This document shows, piece by piece, positions 34,836-43,319 of a stretch of DNA of 64,000 bases. The notes beneath the pieces were generated by a model, which was not told the origin of the DNA, searched no databases, and saw only the letters and a list, made by a program, of their open reading frames with translations. The stretch covers positions 1,178,001-1,242,000 of the forward strand of contig NZ_JABXJG010000002.1 of NCBI RefSeq assembly GCF_013375535.1. Direction: 5' to 3'. Every line of letters begins with the position of its first letter. The stretch's first letter is position 1. Position numbers and translations under genes: made by a program. This stretch comes from Sphingobium sp. 15-1 (GTDB lineage Bacteria; Pseudomonadota; Alphaproteobacteria; Sphingomonadales; Sphingomonadaceae).

Positions 34836-37058
34836 ATGGCCGATGCCGGCAACCGCAGCGAAAATGCGCGGGTCAGGACCGCGTTTCACGACTTGCGTGT
34901 GGTCGACTTTGGCGCGGGCATGTCTGCGGCTCTTGTGGCGAAACAGCTCTCGGAGTTTGGCGCGCGCGTCGACCGTATCGAACCGCGGGCGGGCGATCCG
35001 TTTTACGATATTTATTCCGCCTATCGTTTCTGGCATCGCAATGCCGTTCTGGCCGACCCTGAGAGCGCGGTCGATCTGCTGGAGCGGGCCGACATCTGCA
35101 TAGTGGGTGGAGAGGATTATCCGGGGTTCGACGCCGGTTGCCGGAGCGCGGAGGCGCTGAGCCGGGATTATCCTAAACTGATCGTCCTGAAACTGGTCGG
35201 CGATCCTGTGTCGTTTCATGGTCGCCACCCGGCCGTCGATCTTCTTGTTCAGGCGCGGCTGGGCATCGTTCATGAACAATATTCGGCCCGGCCGAATGTG
35301 CAGTCATTTCCCATGCCCAGTTACGGGGCCGCCCTGCTTGGATTGATTGGAACCCTGACCTGTCTGGTGGAGCGGGAAAAAAGCGGGTTCGGGCAAGTCG
35401 TCACGGCTTCGCTCGTGGCGGGTGGGGCGATGTTCTGGGGGCCGTTCTGGATGACGGCGGAAAGGCCGGATCACGGTTTCCGGAGCATCACTCCGCGAGA
35501 CGTGCGACATCTGACGCTGCGCTGTGCCGACGCGGAGTTCGTCCAGATCACCATGGCGGTTCCCGGCGCCGTCGCGGGTGTGCACACAGCCCTGAAGATC
35601 GGCGGCAAGGTGTGCGATGCCGATCGGGGCATGCCTGACCAGTCGCGCGGGCCGGCTGCATTTTTCGGTGATGTCGAGCTTTACGACCGCCATGCTCGCG
35701 CATTCGACCGCGTGACGCTGGTTCAGGCATTTCGCGACAACGGGGTGCCGGTGGAGGCCGTTCTGGAACCCGGAGAATGCTGGGATGACGAACAGCTCAG
35801 GTTCAACGGTCTGATCCAGGTCGACCCGGACGGGTGGGAATATGTGGGCAACCCCATCCGCGTCGGCCTTGCTTCTGGATCGTCCCGACCGTCGCCAGCC
35901 GGGCCAGTCGACCACGATGCAAGCGGCCCCCCGCTCGCCGGTGTCCGCGTCATGGACTGCGGCATTTTCGTCGCCGGTCCCTATGCGGCAAAACTGTTGG
36001 GCGATTATGGCGCTGACATCATCCGGGTCGAGTCCCCGTCCGGTCCGGCGACCTTGAGCGGGGAACGGACGATCATTTCCGCGAATATCGGAAAGCGGTC
36101 GATCCGCATCGATGCGAAGTCGCCCGATGGACAGGCGGTCCTCGATCGGCTCTGCCGGACGGCCGACATCGCCCTGAACAACTTCCGGCCGGGAGTGAGC
36201 AGCCGTCTGGGGCTAGACCAGGAAACGCTGCGTGGCGTCAATCCGGACCTCATCACCCTGGAAACGACCGCCTATGGGCCGCAAGGACCAAAGGTTGCGA
36301 TGCCGGGTTTCGACATGGTGATACAGGCGCATTGCGGCTTGCAGGTCCGGGCTGGCGGAACGGTCAATCCGCCGCTCTGTACCAGAACGCCGATCGTCGA
36401 TTTCACGGCAGGCGCTGTCGGTGCCATCGCAGTGCTGGCCGGGCTTTACGAACGGGTGAAGACAGGTCGGACAATGTCAGTCGAAACCAATCTGCTCAAC
36501 ATCGGGGCCTGGATGATGTCGGAACTTGTCCGTTCGCCAACGGGCCAGAATATGGGAGCAGAAGTGCTGGACGGGAGCCAGACCGGCTTTCATCCATCAG
36601 AATGCCTGTATCGAACATCGGACGGCTGGATCGCCGTTGCTGCCCGCTCTGATGCGATGGCTGCGGAGTTCGCCGCAGTCCTTGGCGTTGAAGTTCCCGC
36701 GTGCAGGCGGGATTGGGGGGCAAGCGAACATGACAGGCTGGGCGCCCGGATCGTACAGGAGACTACGCAGCGGCAACTGGATCGGCTGCATGCCGCGGGC
36801 GTCTGGGCGGAGGCCTGTGTACGGGACGGTTGGCAGGAGGTCCTCAAGGCAAGTGACATCCTGCAGGAAGTGGACGATGCCGACTATGGACTGGTTCGAC
36901 ATTGCATCGGGCCGCTGGTCCGCTTTTCGCGCAGTAGGACGGCTTCGCACCAACGTCTGTCGAGGGCGGCCGGCGCGGACAGCGGTGAGATTCTTGCGGA
37001 GCTGGGTTTTTCACCGGAGGAGCGCGCCAGGATGTTCGGAAACGGAACCGTCATGTAG
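34836..37058 (+). CDS. two-domain CaiB/BaiF-type CoA transferase (740 aa)
   Basis: This is a class III CoA transferase in which two full-length family domains are fused in one chain. The first half (about 17-350) starts LRVVDFGAGMSAALVAKQLSEFGA and has the catalytic-Asp block HPAVDLLVQARLG. The second half (about 370-735) starts LAGVRVMDCGIFVAGPYAAKLLGDYGA and has the block PGFDMVIQAHCGLQVRAG. Normal members are about 400 residues and work as interlocked dimers, so the fusion makes both halves of one ring-linked pair. It moves CoA between carboxylic acids. A homologous fusion lies at 48036-50231. It is convergent with an ACAD gene. Confidence 0.9.
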   Translation: MADAGNRSENARVRTAFHDLRVVDFGAGMSAALVAKQLSEFGARVDRIEPRAGDPFYDIYSAYRFWHRNAVLADPESAVDLLERADICIVGGEDYPGFDAGCRSAEALSRDYPKLIVLKLVGDPVSFHGRHPAVDLLVQARLGIVHEQYSARPNVQSFPMPSYGAALLGLIGTLTCLVEREKSGFGQVVTASLVAGGAMFWGPFWMTAERPDHGFRSITPRDVRHLTLRCADAEFVQITMAVPGAVAGVHTALKIGGKVCDADRGMPDQSRGPAAFFGDVELYDRHARAFDRVTLVQAFRDNGVPVEAVLEPGECWDDEQLRFNGLIQVDPDGWEYVGNPIRVGLASGSSRPSPAGPVDHDASGPPLAGVRVMDCGIFVAGPYAAKLLGDYGADIIRVESPSGPATLSGERTIISANIGKRSIRIDAKSPDGQAVLDRLCRTADIALNNFRPGVSSRLGLDQETLRGVNPDLITLETTAYGPQGPKVAMPGFDMVIQAHCGLQVRAGGTVNPPLCTRTPIVDFTAGAVGAIAVLAGLYERVKTGRTMSVETNLLNIGAWMMSELVRSPTGQNMGAEVLDGSQTGFHPSECLYRTSDGWIAVAARSDAMAAEFAAVLGVEVPACRRDWGASEHDRLGARIVQETTQRQLDRLHAAGVWAEACVRDGWQEVLKASDILQEVDDADYGLVRHCIGPLVRFSRSRTASHQRLSRAAGADSGEILAELGFSPEERARMFGNGTVM

Positions 37059-37079
37059 AGATCGGCGCGCCGTGCGAGC

Positions 37080-37103
37080 GCCCGGTCCTTAAAAAAACCG
37101 GGC
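37080..37103. terminator. AT-looped hairpin at convergent gene ends
   Basis: Arms gcccggt (37080-37086) and accgggc (37097-37103) flank a loop that includes a run of seven A (37091-37097 region) and the TAA stop of the minus-strand ACAD. It may end transcription between the convergent genes; the evidence is modest. Confidence 0.3.
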
Positions 37104-38261
37104 CATCGTCTTTTTCTGGACTTCGCTCGTGCCGGCATAGATGGACGCCAGCCGCGTTGCGGTGAATATCTGCGAAATGGGCGCATCCGTCATATAGCCG
37201 TAGCCGCCATGCAGTTGCAGGCATTCGTTGGCTGCGTGAAAGGCGCGGTCGGCGAACCAGATCTTCGCGGCGGAGGCTGTCTCGTCGTCCAGCGTCCCAT
37301 TGTCCAGCTTGTTGAGGACAGTATCGAGAAACGCTTCGCCTGCAAGGATGTCCGCGCGGATCTCGGCAAGCTTGAACTGGGTGTTCTGATATTGGATCAA
37401 CGTCTTGTCCGAAATCTTCCGTTCTTTCGCGTGCGCGACGGTCAGGTCGAAGGCCAGTTGCATCGCCCCAAATGAACGGGCTGCGGAAATCGCGCGGTCC
37501 GGGGGAAATAGAAGGCGCAGATTGTCGGACAGGCCGCACCCCCGCTTTCCCACGATGGCCGTCGCCGGAACCCTTACATCGTCGAGGAAAAGTTCCGCCA
37601 CGCCCTGAGCCTTCATGCCCAGCGTGTCCATGCGCCGCCGGGCAAAGCCCTTTGCGTCGCCCTCGACAAGGAACATTGTCATCGCATGGCGGGGACCGTC
37701 GCAATCCTCCTGGGTGCGCGCGAGAATGTAGAAAAGATCCGCATTGCAGCCATTGCTTATGTAGACCTTCTGGCCGCTGATCCGGTAATCGCCGCCATCC
37801 TTGCGCGCAATGCTGCGAAGAGACAAGACGTCCGATCCGGCGCTAGGTTCCGTCAGGCCAAGGGCCTGGTTGGTTTCGCCTGCCAGAATGGCTGGAAACC
37901 AGTGGTCCTTCTGTTCACGCGAACCGAATGCCACCAGCATTTCGGTCAGCATGTCGTTTTCGAAAATACCGCCTACCCACGCTCCGGCAACCGCTCGGCC
38001 CATTTCCTGGGCATGGATGATGTTGAAGAGCTGCGTACCGCCGGGGCCGCCCCAATCCTCCGGAACGAGCGTGCCGACAAGGCCGAGTCTGGCCGCCGTC
38101 TTCCAGATTTCCTGCGGCACGCCGCCGGCGCGAGGATCGCACCATGCGCGATAATGGGGATCGATTTCGTCGCGGATGAAGCGGCGCAGGGTATCACGGA
38201 AAAGATCATGTTCCAGTTTGAAGGGCGTGAATTGGGAAGAACCGTCTTGCCTCGTCGTCAT
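37089..38261 (-). CDS. acyl-CoA dehydrogenase (390 aa)
   Basis: This is an ACAD with LVPEDWGGPGGTQLFNI, LGLTEPSAGSDVLSLRS, ISGQKVYISNGCNADLFY, TLIQYQNTQFKLAEIRA and CLQLHGGYGYMTDAPISQIF. The catalytic block is YAGT, with Ala in the Glu position. It is the closest relative of the ACAD at 29202-30389 in this window. ATG 38261 follows a gaggac site; upstream residues in the open frame do not look coding. It points at the two-domain CoA transferase (convergent, 30 bp) and diverges from a hydrolase. Confidence 0.9.
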   Translation of the reverse strand: MTTRQDGSSQFTPFKLEHDLFRDTLRRFIRDEIDPHYRAWCDPRAGGVPQEIWKTAARLGLVGTLVPEDWGGPGGTQLFNIIHAQEMGRAVAGAWVGGIFENDMLTEMLVAFGSREQKDHWFPAILAGETNQALGLTEPSAGSDVLSLRSIARKDGGDYRISGQKVYISNGCNADLFYILARTQEDCDGPRHAMTMFLVEGDAKGFARRRMDTLGMKAQGVAELFLDDVRVPATAIVGKRGCGLSDNLRLLFPPDRAISAARSFGAMQLAFDLTVAHAKERKISDKTLIQYQNTQFKLAEIRADILAGEAFLDTVLNKLDNGTLDDETASAAKIWFADRAFHAANECLQLHGGYGYMTDAPISQIFTATRLASIYAGTSEVQKKTMARFF

Positions 38262-38438
38262 CGCGCTTGTCCTCACATGATGCGTTCGCTCGGCAGGGTT
38301 CAGGATATGGCCAGGCATGGCTTGCCTGAACTGGATTATGGTTGTTGGACCATGACAATTAATCCTGTCCAATCCGGCATGGGCAGTTCATGTCCATGCC
38401 GGCAATCATATGGGTCGAACTTCTGCACGGAACGGAAA

Positions 38439-39134
38439 TTGGCAACATTTTTGCTTGTTCATGGAGCATGTCACGGTGCCTGGGCGTGGGAGAAGGTGAT
38501 GCCGCTCCTTGCAGCCAATGGACACAGGGTGTCGGCGCCCGACTTGCGCGACGCGCCGGCCAGGGCCGGGCTGGACGTCATGAGCGCCCGTGCCGAACAT
38601 GTCGCCGCGCTGATCGAACGGCAGAAAGAAAAGGTCATTCTGGTCGGGCATAGCCTGGGCGGTGCGATCATCAGCCGCGTGGCGGAAATGGCGCCTGAAC
38701 GCATAGCCAGGCTGGTCTACCTCGCGGCGCTGCTATCGCCGTCCGGTTCCGACATCGCATCCATGCCCGTGACGGAGGATGCGCCGCCGCTTGTGTTCCA
38801 GGCTGACGGTACGACCTTCATCTTCGATCCGGCCACCGCGCATGAAACGCTGTTCCACGATTGTCCGATGCCCGATGCCTTCGCGGCGATGAAGCGGCTG
38901 CATCCCGAACCTGTCGAAGTGCTCAGGGCGCAAATGCCCTTGCTGTCCGACCGATATGAATCGGTTGCGCGGGCTTATATCGTAACCGCGCTCGACCGGG
39001 CCATTGCGCCCGAACATCAACTGGCGATGATAGCGGCCATGCCTTGCGCGCAGGTTGAGACTGTCGAGAGCGGGCACTCGCCATTTTACAGCATGGCCGA
39101 AGGTCTGACCGATATGCTGGTTTCCCTTGCCTGA
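38439..39134 (+). CDS. alpha/beta-fold hydrolase, methylesterase-like (231 aa)
   Basis: The protein begins at TTG 38439 (family start xATFLLVHGACHGAWAW). The nucleophile elbow is GHSLGGA, the acid lies in TALDRAIAPEHQ and the catalytic His in VESGHSPF near the C terminus. The size and the HGACHGAWAW block fit the plant-type methylesterase/salicylate-binding group of small serine hydrolases, which split small esters. A weak gga site and no in-frame ATG nearby support the TTG start. It lies upstream of TonB receptor 2 on the same strand with a 211-bp gap. Confidence 0.82.
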   Translation: MATFLLVHGACHGAWAWEKVMPLLAANGHRVSAPDLRDAPARAGLDVMSARAEHVAALIERQKEKVILVGHSLGGAIISRVAEMAPERIARLVYLAALLSPSGSDIASMPVTEDAPPLVFQADGTTFIFDPATAHETLFHDCPMPDAFAAMKRLHPEPVEVLRAQMPLLSDRYESVARAYIVTALDRAIAPEHQLAMIAAMPCAQVETVESGHSPFYSMAEGLTDMLVSLA

Positions 39135-39345
39135 TCGCCTGGAATTTTCGTGCGGTCGTGCAATGGTTAGAGCAATGAATTAAAATGAGAATCGATAGGT
39201 TAGATTACTTCTTCGACATTATAGTGCGCGATTTTCATCCAGTTGGGTCAATCGCCGGCACTGATAATTTGTGAAAGAAGGGGCATGATACACATGACGC
39301 TGGCGTCCGGAAAACCGGCAGCAGGATTAGTTCAGGGAGAGGGAT

Positions 39346-41565
39346 ATGAAATTGAAGTTTGCCATGCTGGCATCCTTGGTTGCGATGCTGCCAGCCCATG
39401 CCGCGATGGCGCAGCAAGCGGGCGATGTGGGCGAGGGACAGGGATCGGCTGTCGATAGCGGTGGTCTTTCCGACATCATCGTGACCGCGCAGCGGCGCTC
39501 GCAGAGCCAGCAGTCGGTGCCCATCACGATCACGACGATCAGTGCGGAAACTCTTGGAGCGACCGGCATATCGGCTACCGACGACCTGGTACAGATGACG
39601 CCAGGCCTTACCTTTACGCGGCAGCTGAAAGGCGCGACGCCCTATATTCGCGGTGTCGGCACGCAGTCGGTTGCGGCAGGTGTCGAAAGTCCGATCGCGA
39701 CCTATATCGACGGCGTCTATTACATGTCGGCTGTCGGCAATGTATTCTCCTTCAACAATATCGAACGGGTCGAGGTGTTGAAGGGCCCGCAGGGCACATT
39801 GTTCGGACGCAATGCCACGGGCGGCTTGATAAATGTGATTACGCGCAAGCCAAGTTACGACACGTCGCTTGAGGGCAGCCTGTCTTTTGACAATTATGCG
39901 ACGCTTGAAGGAAAGGCCTATGCGACGACGGGTCTATCGGACAATCTGGCGATAGATCTGGCCGTACAATATGAACGCCAATATGATGGCTTCGGCAGAT
40001 ATATCGCAACCGGTGACGATGCGCTCTATCGCAGAAGCGGGGGGCTGCGGTCGAAGATCCAGTGGGAACCGACATCCGAGGATCGCCTTACCCTGTCGGC
40101 CGACTGGTCGCGCGACAATAGCGATCTGGGCGCCACGCGCGATGTCGTGGCAGGCACTGTTTCGGCGCTGGGCATCAGACCCGCGGGTGGCTTCTATGAT
40201 ATGCAGGGGGACTATGAAACAAAGGTCCGCACCGATTATTGGGGTGTGAGCCTGCAATATGAACGTCAGTTGGGAAGCGGCTCCCTGACGATATTGAACG
40301 CCTTCAGACAGTTGAAGTCCCAGGTCAACATCGATCTGGATTCGACCGGGGCGCCCTTCCTCGTAGCGCAGATTCACGAAAGTAACCGGACCTGGCAGAC
40401 TGAAATTCTTTACAACGGCTCGCTGCCGAATTTCGAATATACCGTGGGCGCATTCTATTTCAATGCGCGCTCCGCCTACGATCCTCTGACGATTACAAGC
40501 GCTTTCATACCTAGCCAGAATTATAGCACTTATCCTGTTCAGGATACCAGATCCTACGCCGGTTATGCGCAGGGAACCTACGATCTTGGGCAGAGCACGC
40601 AATTCACGGCCGGCCTGCGTTTCACGAACGACGCTCGCGAATTTTCGGCCGAACGATATGCGCTGGCGCCAAATCCGGCGGGCGCGGGGACCATATTGTT
40701 GACACGGGCCCGTACCAAGGCGAACTACAGCAAGCTGACCTGGCGTCTTGCGCTCGACCAGAAACTTGCCGATCACGTCATGGCCTATGTAAGCTACGAC
40801 CGCGGTTTCAAGAGCGGCGTCTTTAACTCGGCGCAGGAGCTTCAGCCGCCTGTCAGGCCCGAAACGCTCGACGCCTATACGCTCGGCCTGAAGTCGGAAC
40901 TGTTCGACAGGACGCTGCGCCTCAACATTGCCGGGTTCCATTATGATTATAAGGACATCCAACTCGCACGACTTGAAAACGGCACGCTGTTCCTGTTGAA
41001 CGCGGCACAAGGGCGCATCAATGGCGCAGAGGTCGAGGGCGTATTCTCGCCTCGCCTCGCCAATGGTCGCCTGGACATCAACTTTGGCGCAACCTATCTC
41101 GATGCCAAGTACAAGTCGTTTCCCGATGGCCCGTCGCTCGTTCCCGCGCCTGGCGTTTGCACGCCGACGCCGCACTCGACCGGAACGCCGACGGGCGGCA
41201 ACGTTTCCTGTTCGACCGATCTCAGCGGCAACCGCATGGTCCGTTCGCCGAAATTCGCCTTCAACATCGGTGGAACCTACGCCATTCCCGTGGGTCAGAC
41301 CGAACTTGCGCTAACCATGAACTATGCCTGGACCGGCAAATATTTCTGGGAAGCGGACAATCGCATGGTGCAGGACAGCTACGATCTGTTGAACGCCACG
41401 GCGAGGCTTGGCTTCGGTCCGGATCAACGGTTCGGCATCAGCGTCTTCGGCAAGAACCTGACCAACAGCCATTACAGTTCCTACCAGACGCAAAGTGCGT
41501 TGGGCGATACGCAGTCGCCAGCTCCGCCCCGGACTTACGGTGCGGCCATCGATTTCAAGTTCTAA
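39346..41565 (+). CDS. TonB-dependent outer-membrane receptor 2 (739 aa)
   Basis: The signal peptide MKLKFAMLASLVAMLPAHAA is cleaved near AMAQQ. The TonB box region is SDIIVTAQRRSQS; the plug contains GATPYIRGVGTQSV, TYIDGVYY and RVEVLKGPQGTLFGRNATGG. The barrel ends in the terminal Phe of IDFKF. It is a paralog of receptor 1 at 20667 with long shared blocks (SELFDR-LR, ETLDAY). ATG 39346 has a gggagagg site. A good two-way terminator follows. The pairing with different oxygenases suggests that the two receptors import related but different compounds. Confidence 0.93.
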   Translation: MKLKFAMLASLVAMLPAHAAMAQQAGDVGEGQGSAVDSGGLSDIIVTAQRRSQSQQSVPITITTISAETLGATGISATDDLVQMTPGLTFTRQLKGATPYIRGVGTQSVAAGVESPIATYIDGVYYMSAVGNVFSFNNIERVEVLKGPQGTLFGRNATGGLINVITRKPSYDTSLEGSLSFDNYATLEGKAYATTGLSDNLAIDLAVQYERQYDGFGRYIATGDDALYRRSGGLRSKIQWEPTSEDRLTLSADWSRDNSDLGATRDVVAGTVSALGIRPAGGFYDMQGDYETKVRTDYWGVSLQYERQLGSGSLTILNAFRQLKSQVNIDLDSTGAPFLVAQIHESNRTWQTEILYNGSLPNFEYTVGAFYFNARSAYDPLTITSAFIPSQNYSTYPVQDTRSYAGYAQGTYDLGQSTQFTAGLRFTNDAREFSAERYALAPNPAGAGTILLTRARTKANYSKLTWRLALDQKLADHVMAYVSYDRGFKSGVFNSAQELQPPVRPETLDAYTLGLKSELFDRTLRLNIAGFHYDYKDIQLARLENGTLFLLNAAQGRINGAEVEGVFSPRLANGRLDINFGATYLDAKYKSFPDGPSLVPAPGVCTPTPHSTGTPTGGNVSCSTDLSGNRMVRSPKFAFNIGGTYAIPVGQTELALTMNYAWTGKYFWEADNRMVQDSYDLLNATARLGFGPDQRFGISVFGKNLTNSHYSSYQTQSALGDTQSPAPPRTYGAAIDFKF

Positions 41566-41571
41566 AATGAG

Positions 41572-41604
41572 ATATGCCCCGTTTCAACGTGAAACGGGGC
41601 ATAT
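41572..41604. terminator. strong bidirectional rho-independent terminator
   Basis: Arms atatgccccgtttca (41572-41586) and tgaaacggggcatat (41590-41604) pair perfectly around an acg loop. A T run follows in the plus direction (41611-41616), and a short T-rich stretch follows in the minus direction. It lies between the convergent TonB receptor 2 and GST genes. Confidence 0.88.
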
Positions 41605-41616
41605 TGCGATGTTTTT

Positions 41617-42375
41617 TCAGAACTCCAGCGGCAATCCGATCACATCCTCGAAAATATGATCGCGATGTGCGATCAGGCGGTCGCTGAGTATGTCGGCGAC
41701 CCGTGGTTCGCATGTATCGTACATCGCACGCTGATAGGCGGGAATCCGATCGGCCAGATGATCCGGTACATCGAACATGATCGAAAAGCTGGCCCAGTAG
41801 AGGTCGGCCGCTGACGGCCTGTCGCCCACCAGATAGCGGCGTCCGAGCGCATGTTGCGCGGCCAGCCTGTGGTCGAGCCCGGACAATATCTGGCGCAGCC
41901 GTTCGGGTGCGCTGGCGGCGGTGACCGGCGAATAGCCATATTGATCGCGCAATCCTTGCGAACCGCTGGTCTTGGCCGGACCGCTCAATGTCCACATCGA
42001 AATGCGCCGACACCATCCAAGGCCCCAGAAGCCGCAGATTTCCGCGCCGATGCCGAGGCAGATCTGGCGATCCTCCGGATCGGCGGGCAGGAGCGATGGT
42101 CCCTGTCCCAGCCGTTCGGCGAGAAACAGGATTTCGAGCCACCCGCTGCAAGGCGGTTCGTCGTCAAGCACGGCGATGGGCGCGTTGCGCATCCCGGTCC
42201 AGTCGACAAGCTTGTTATTCGCCTCACCAGCCATCTGGGCGACGGGGAGATAGGCGACGGACCTGAAGCCAAGCACCGCCTTTGCCGCCTGCCCCCATGG
42301 ACCGGGAACATGGGCCGTCAGCACCAGCCGCAGGCCCGGCTTGTCCCGTGCCTCATCCACCGACAGATATTCCAT
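41617..42375 (-). CDS. glutathione S-transferase family protein (252 aa)
   Basis: The N-terminal thioredoxin-like half (about 1-90) ends in the NAPIAVLDDEPPCSGWLEILFLAERL block. A helical C-terminal domain follows (GRRYLVGDRPSAADLYWASFS, with the N-capping SxxD motif of GSTs). The usual catalytic Cys/Ser/Tyr near the N terminus is not obvious, so the reaction is open: ether cleavage, isomerisation or glutathione addition. ATG 42375 has a gggagga site. It is alone on this strand between two plus-strand genes, convergent with TonB receptor 2 and divergent from an SDR operon. Confidence 0.75.
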   Translation of the reverse strand: MEYLSVDEARDKPGLRLVLTAHVPGPWGQAAKAVLGFRSVAYLPVAQMAGEANNKLVDWTGMRNAPIAVLDDEPPCSGWLEILFLAERLGQGPSLLPADPEDRQICLGIGAEICGFWGLGWCRRISMWTLSGPAKTSGSQGLRDQYGYSPVTAASAPERLRQILSGLDHRLAAQHALGRRYLVGDRPSAADLYWASFSIMFDVPDHLADRIPAYQRAMYDTCEPRVADILSDRLIAHRDHIFEDVIGLPLEF

Positions 42376-42545
42376 GGACGCTCCTCCCTGCTGCTTGCGC
42401 ATTTGCTGTGTCCGGGTGGAAACTATTTCGGTGCATCCTGGCCCGCAATCCGGCCACCTGCCACGCATGCGTGAACAGCCATTTCGATCAAGCGTGCCGC
42501 GCTGAGAGAGGCCAATTTATCGCTAGTTGCGATTGGAGAGTTCCG

Positions 42546-43319
42546 TTGGGTAGATTGTCGGGAAAGGTGGCCGTGATAACCGGCGGGGCCAAGGGGCTGG
42601 GCGCCGCCGATGCGCGTCTGTTCGTGGCCGAGGGCGCATTTGTCGTCATCGCCGATACGGACGCGCAAGCCGGTGAGGCGCTGGTCGGGTCTCTTGGCGA
42701 TATGTCGCAATTCCTTCGCACCGACGTCAGTATCGAGGCTGACGTGGCGCAGCTGGTCGATGGCGTGATGGCGCGCCATGGCCAACTGGACGTCTTCGTC
42801 AACAATGCGGGAATATCGATCCCTAGCACGCCCGCCAGCATTCTTGAGCCGGATTATCGAGCGGTCATGGCCGCGAGTATCGACGCGACCGTGTTCGGCT
42901 GCAAGCATGCCCTGCGCGTGATGCGGAGCGGCGCCATCGTCAACATGTCCTCGATAGCGTCGATCCAGGGCGTGCCCTATTCCGCCGCCTATTCCGCCGC
43001 CAAGGGAGCAATAGAGGCCTATACCCGCAGCGTTGCGGTCTATTGCAAGGTCAATTCGATACCCGTGCGCTGCAACTCGGTGCATCCCAGCGCATTTGAC
43101 ACGCCGATGTTCCAGGAAAGTCTGGATACGATGGGCAGGACGCTTGAACCGGAAGCGGCGGCGCAGTTCCGGGCGCGGGCGGCGAAAGGCGCCGGCGATC
43201 CCCGCGATGTGGCCAATCTGGTTCTGTTCCTGGCGTGCGATGAGTCCCGCTATGTCAACGGGCAACGGTTTGTGATCGACAATGGCGGCATTGTAACGCC
43301 GCTGGGAGTGGGCGGATGA
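42546..43319 (+). CDS. short-chain dehydrogenase/reductase (257 aa)
   Basis: This is a classical NAD-type SDR: TGGAKGLG, Asp after the second strand (VIADTD), NNAG, NMSSIAS and YSAAKGAIEAY. The ending YVNGQRFVIDNGGIVTP is typical. It begins at TTG 42546 behind a ggagag site. The C-terminal half is rich in 3-hydroxyacyl/steroid-alcohol SDR features (VHPSAFDTPMF). It overlaps the ligase gene by ATGA at 43316-43319, which shows translational coupling in a three-gene operon SDR/ligase/Rieske oxygenase. Confidence 0.88.
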   Translation: MGRLSGKVAVITGGAKGLGAADARLFVAEGAFVVIADTDAQAGEALVGSLGDMSQFLRTDVSIEADVAQLVDGVMARHGQLDVFVNNAGISIPSTPASILEPDYRAVMAASIDATVFGCKHALRVMRSGAIVNMSSIASIQGVPYSAAYSAAKGAIEAYTRSVAVYCKVNSIPVRCNSVHPSAFDTPMFQESLDTMGRTLEPEAAAQFRARAAKGAGDPRDVANLVLFLACDESRYVNGQRFVIDNGGIVTPLGVGG

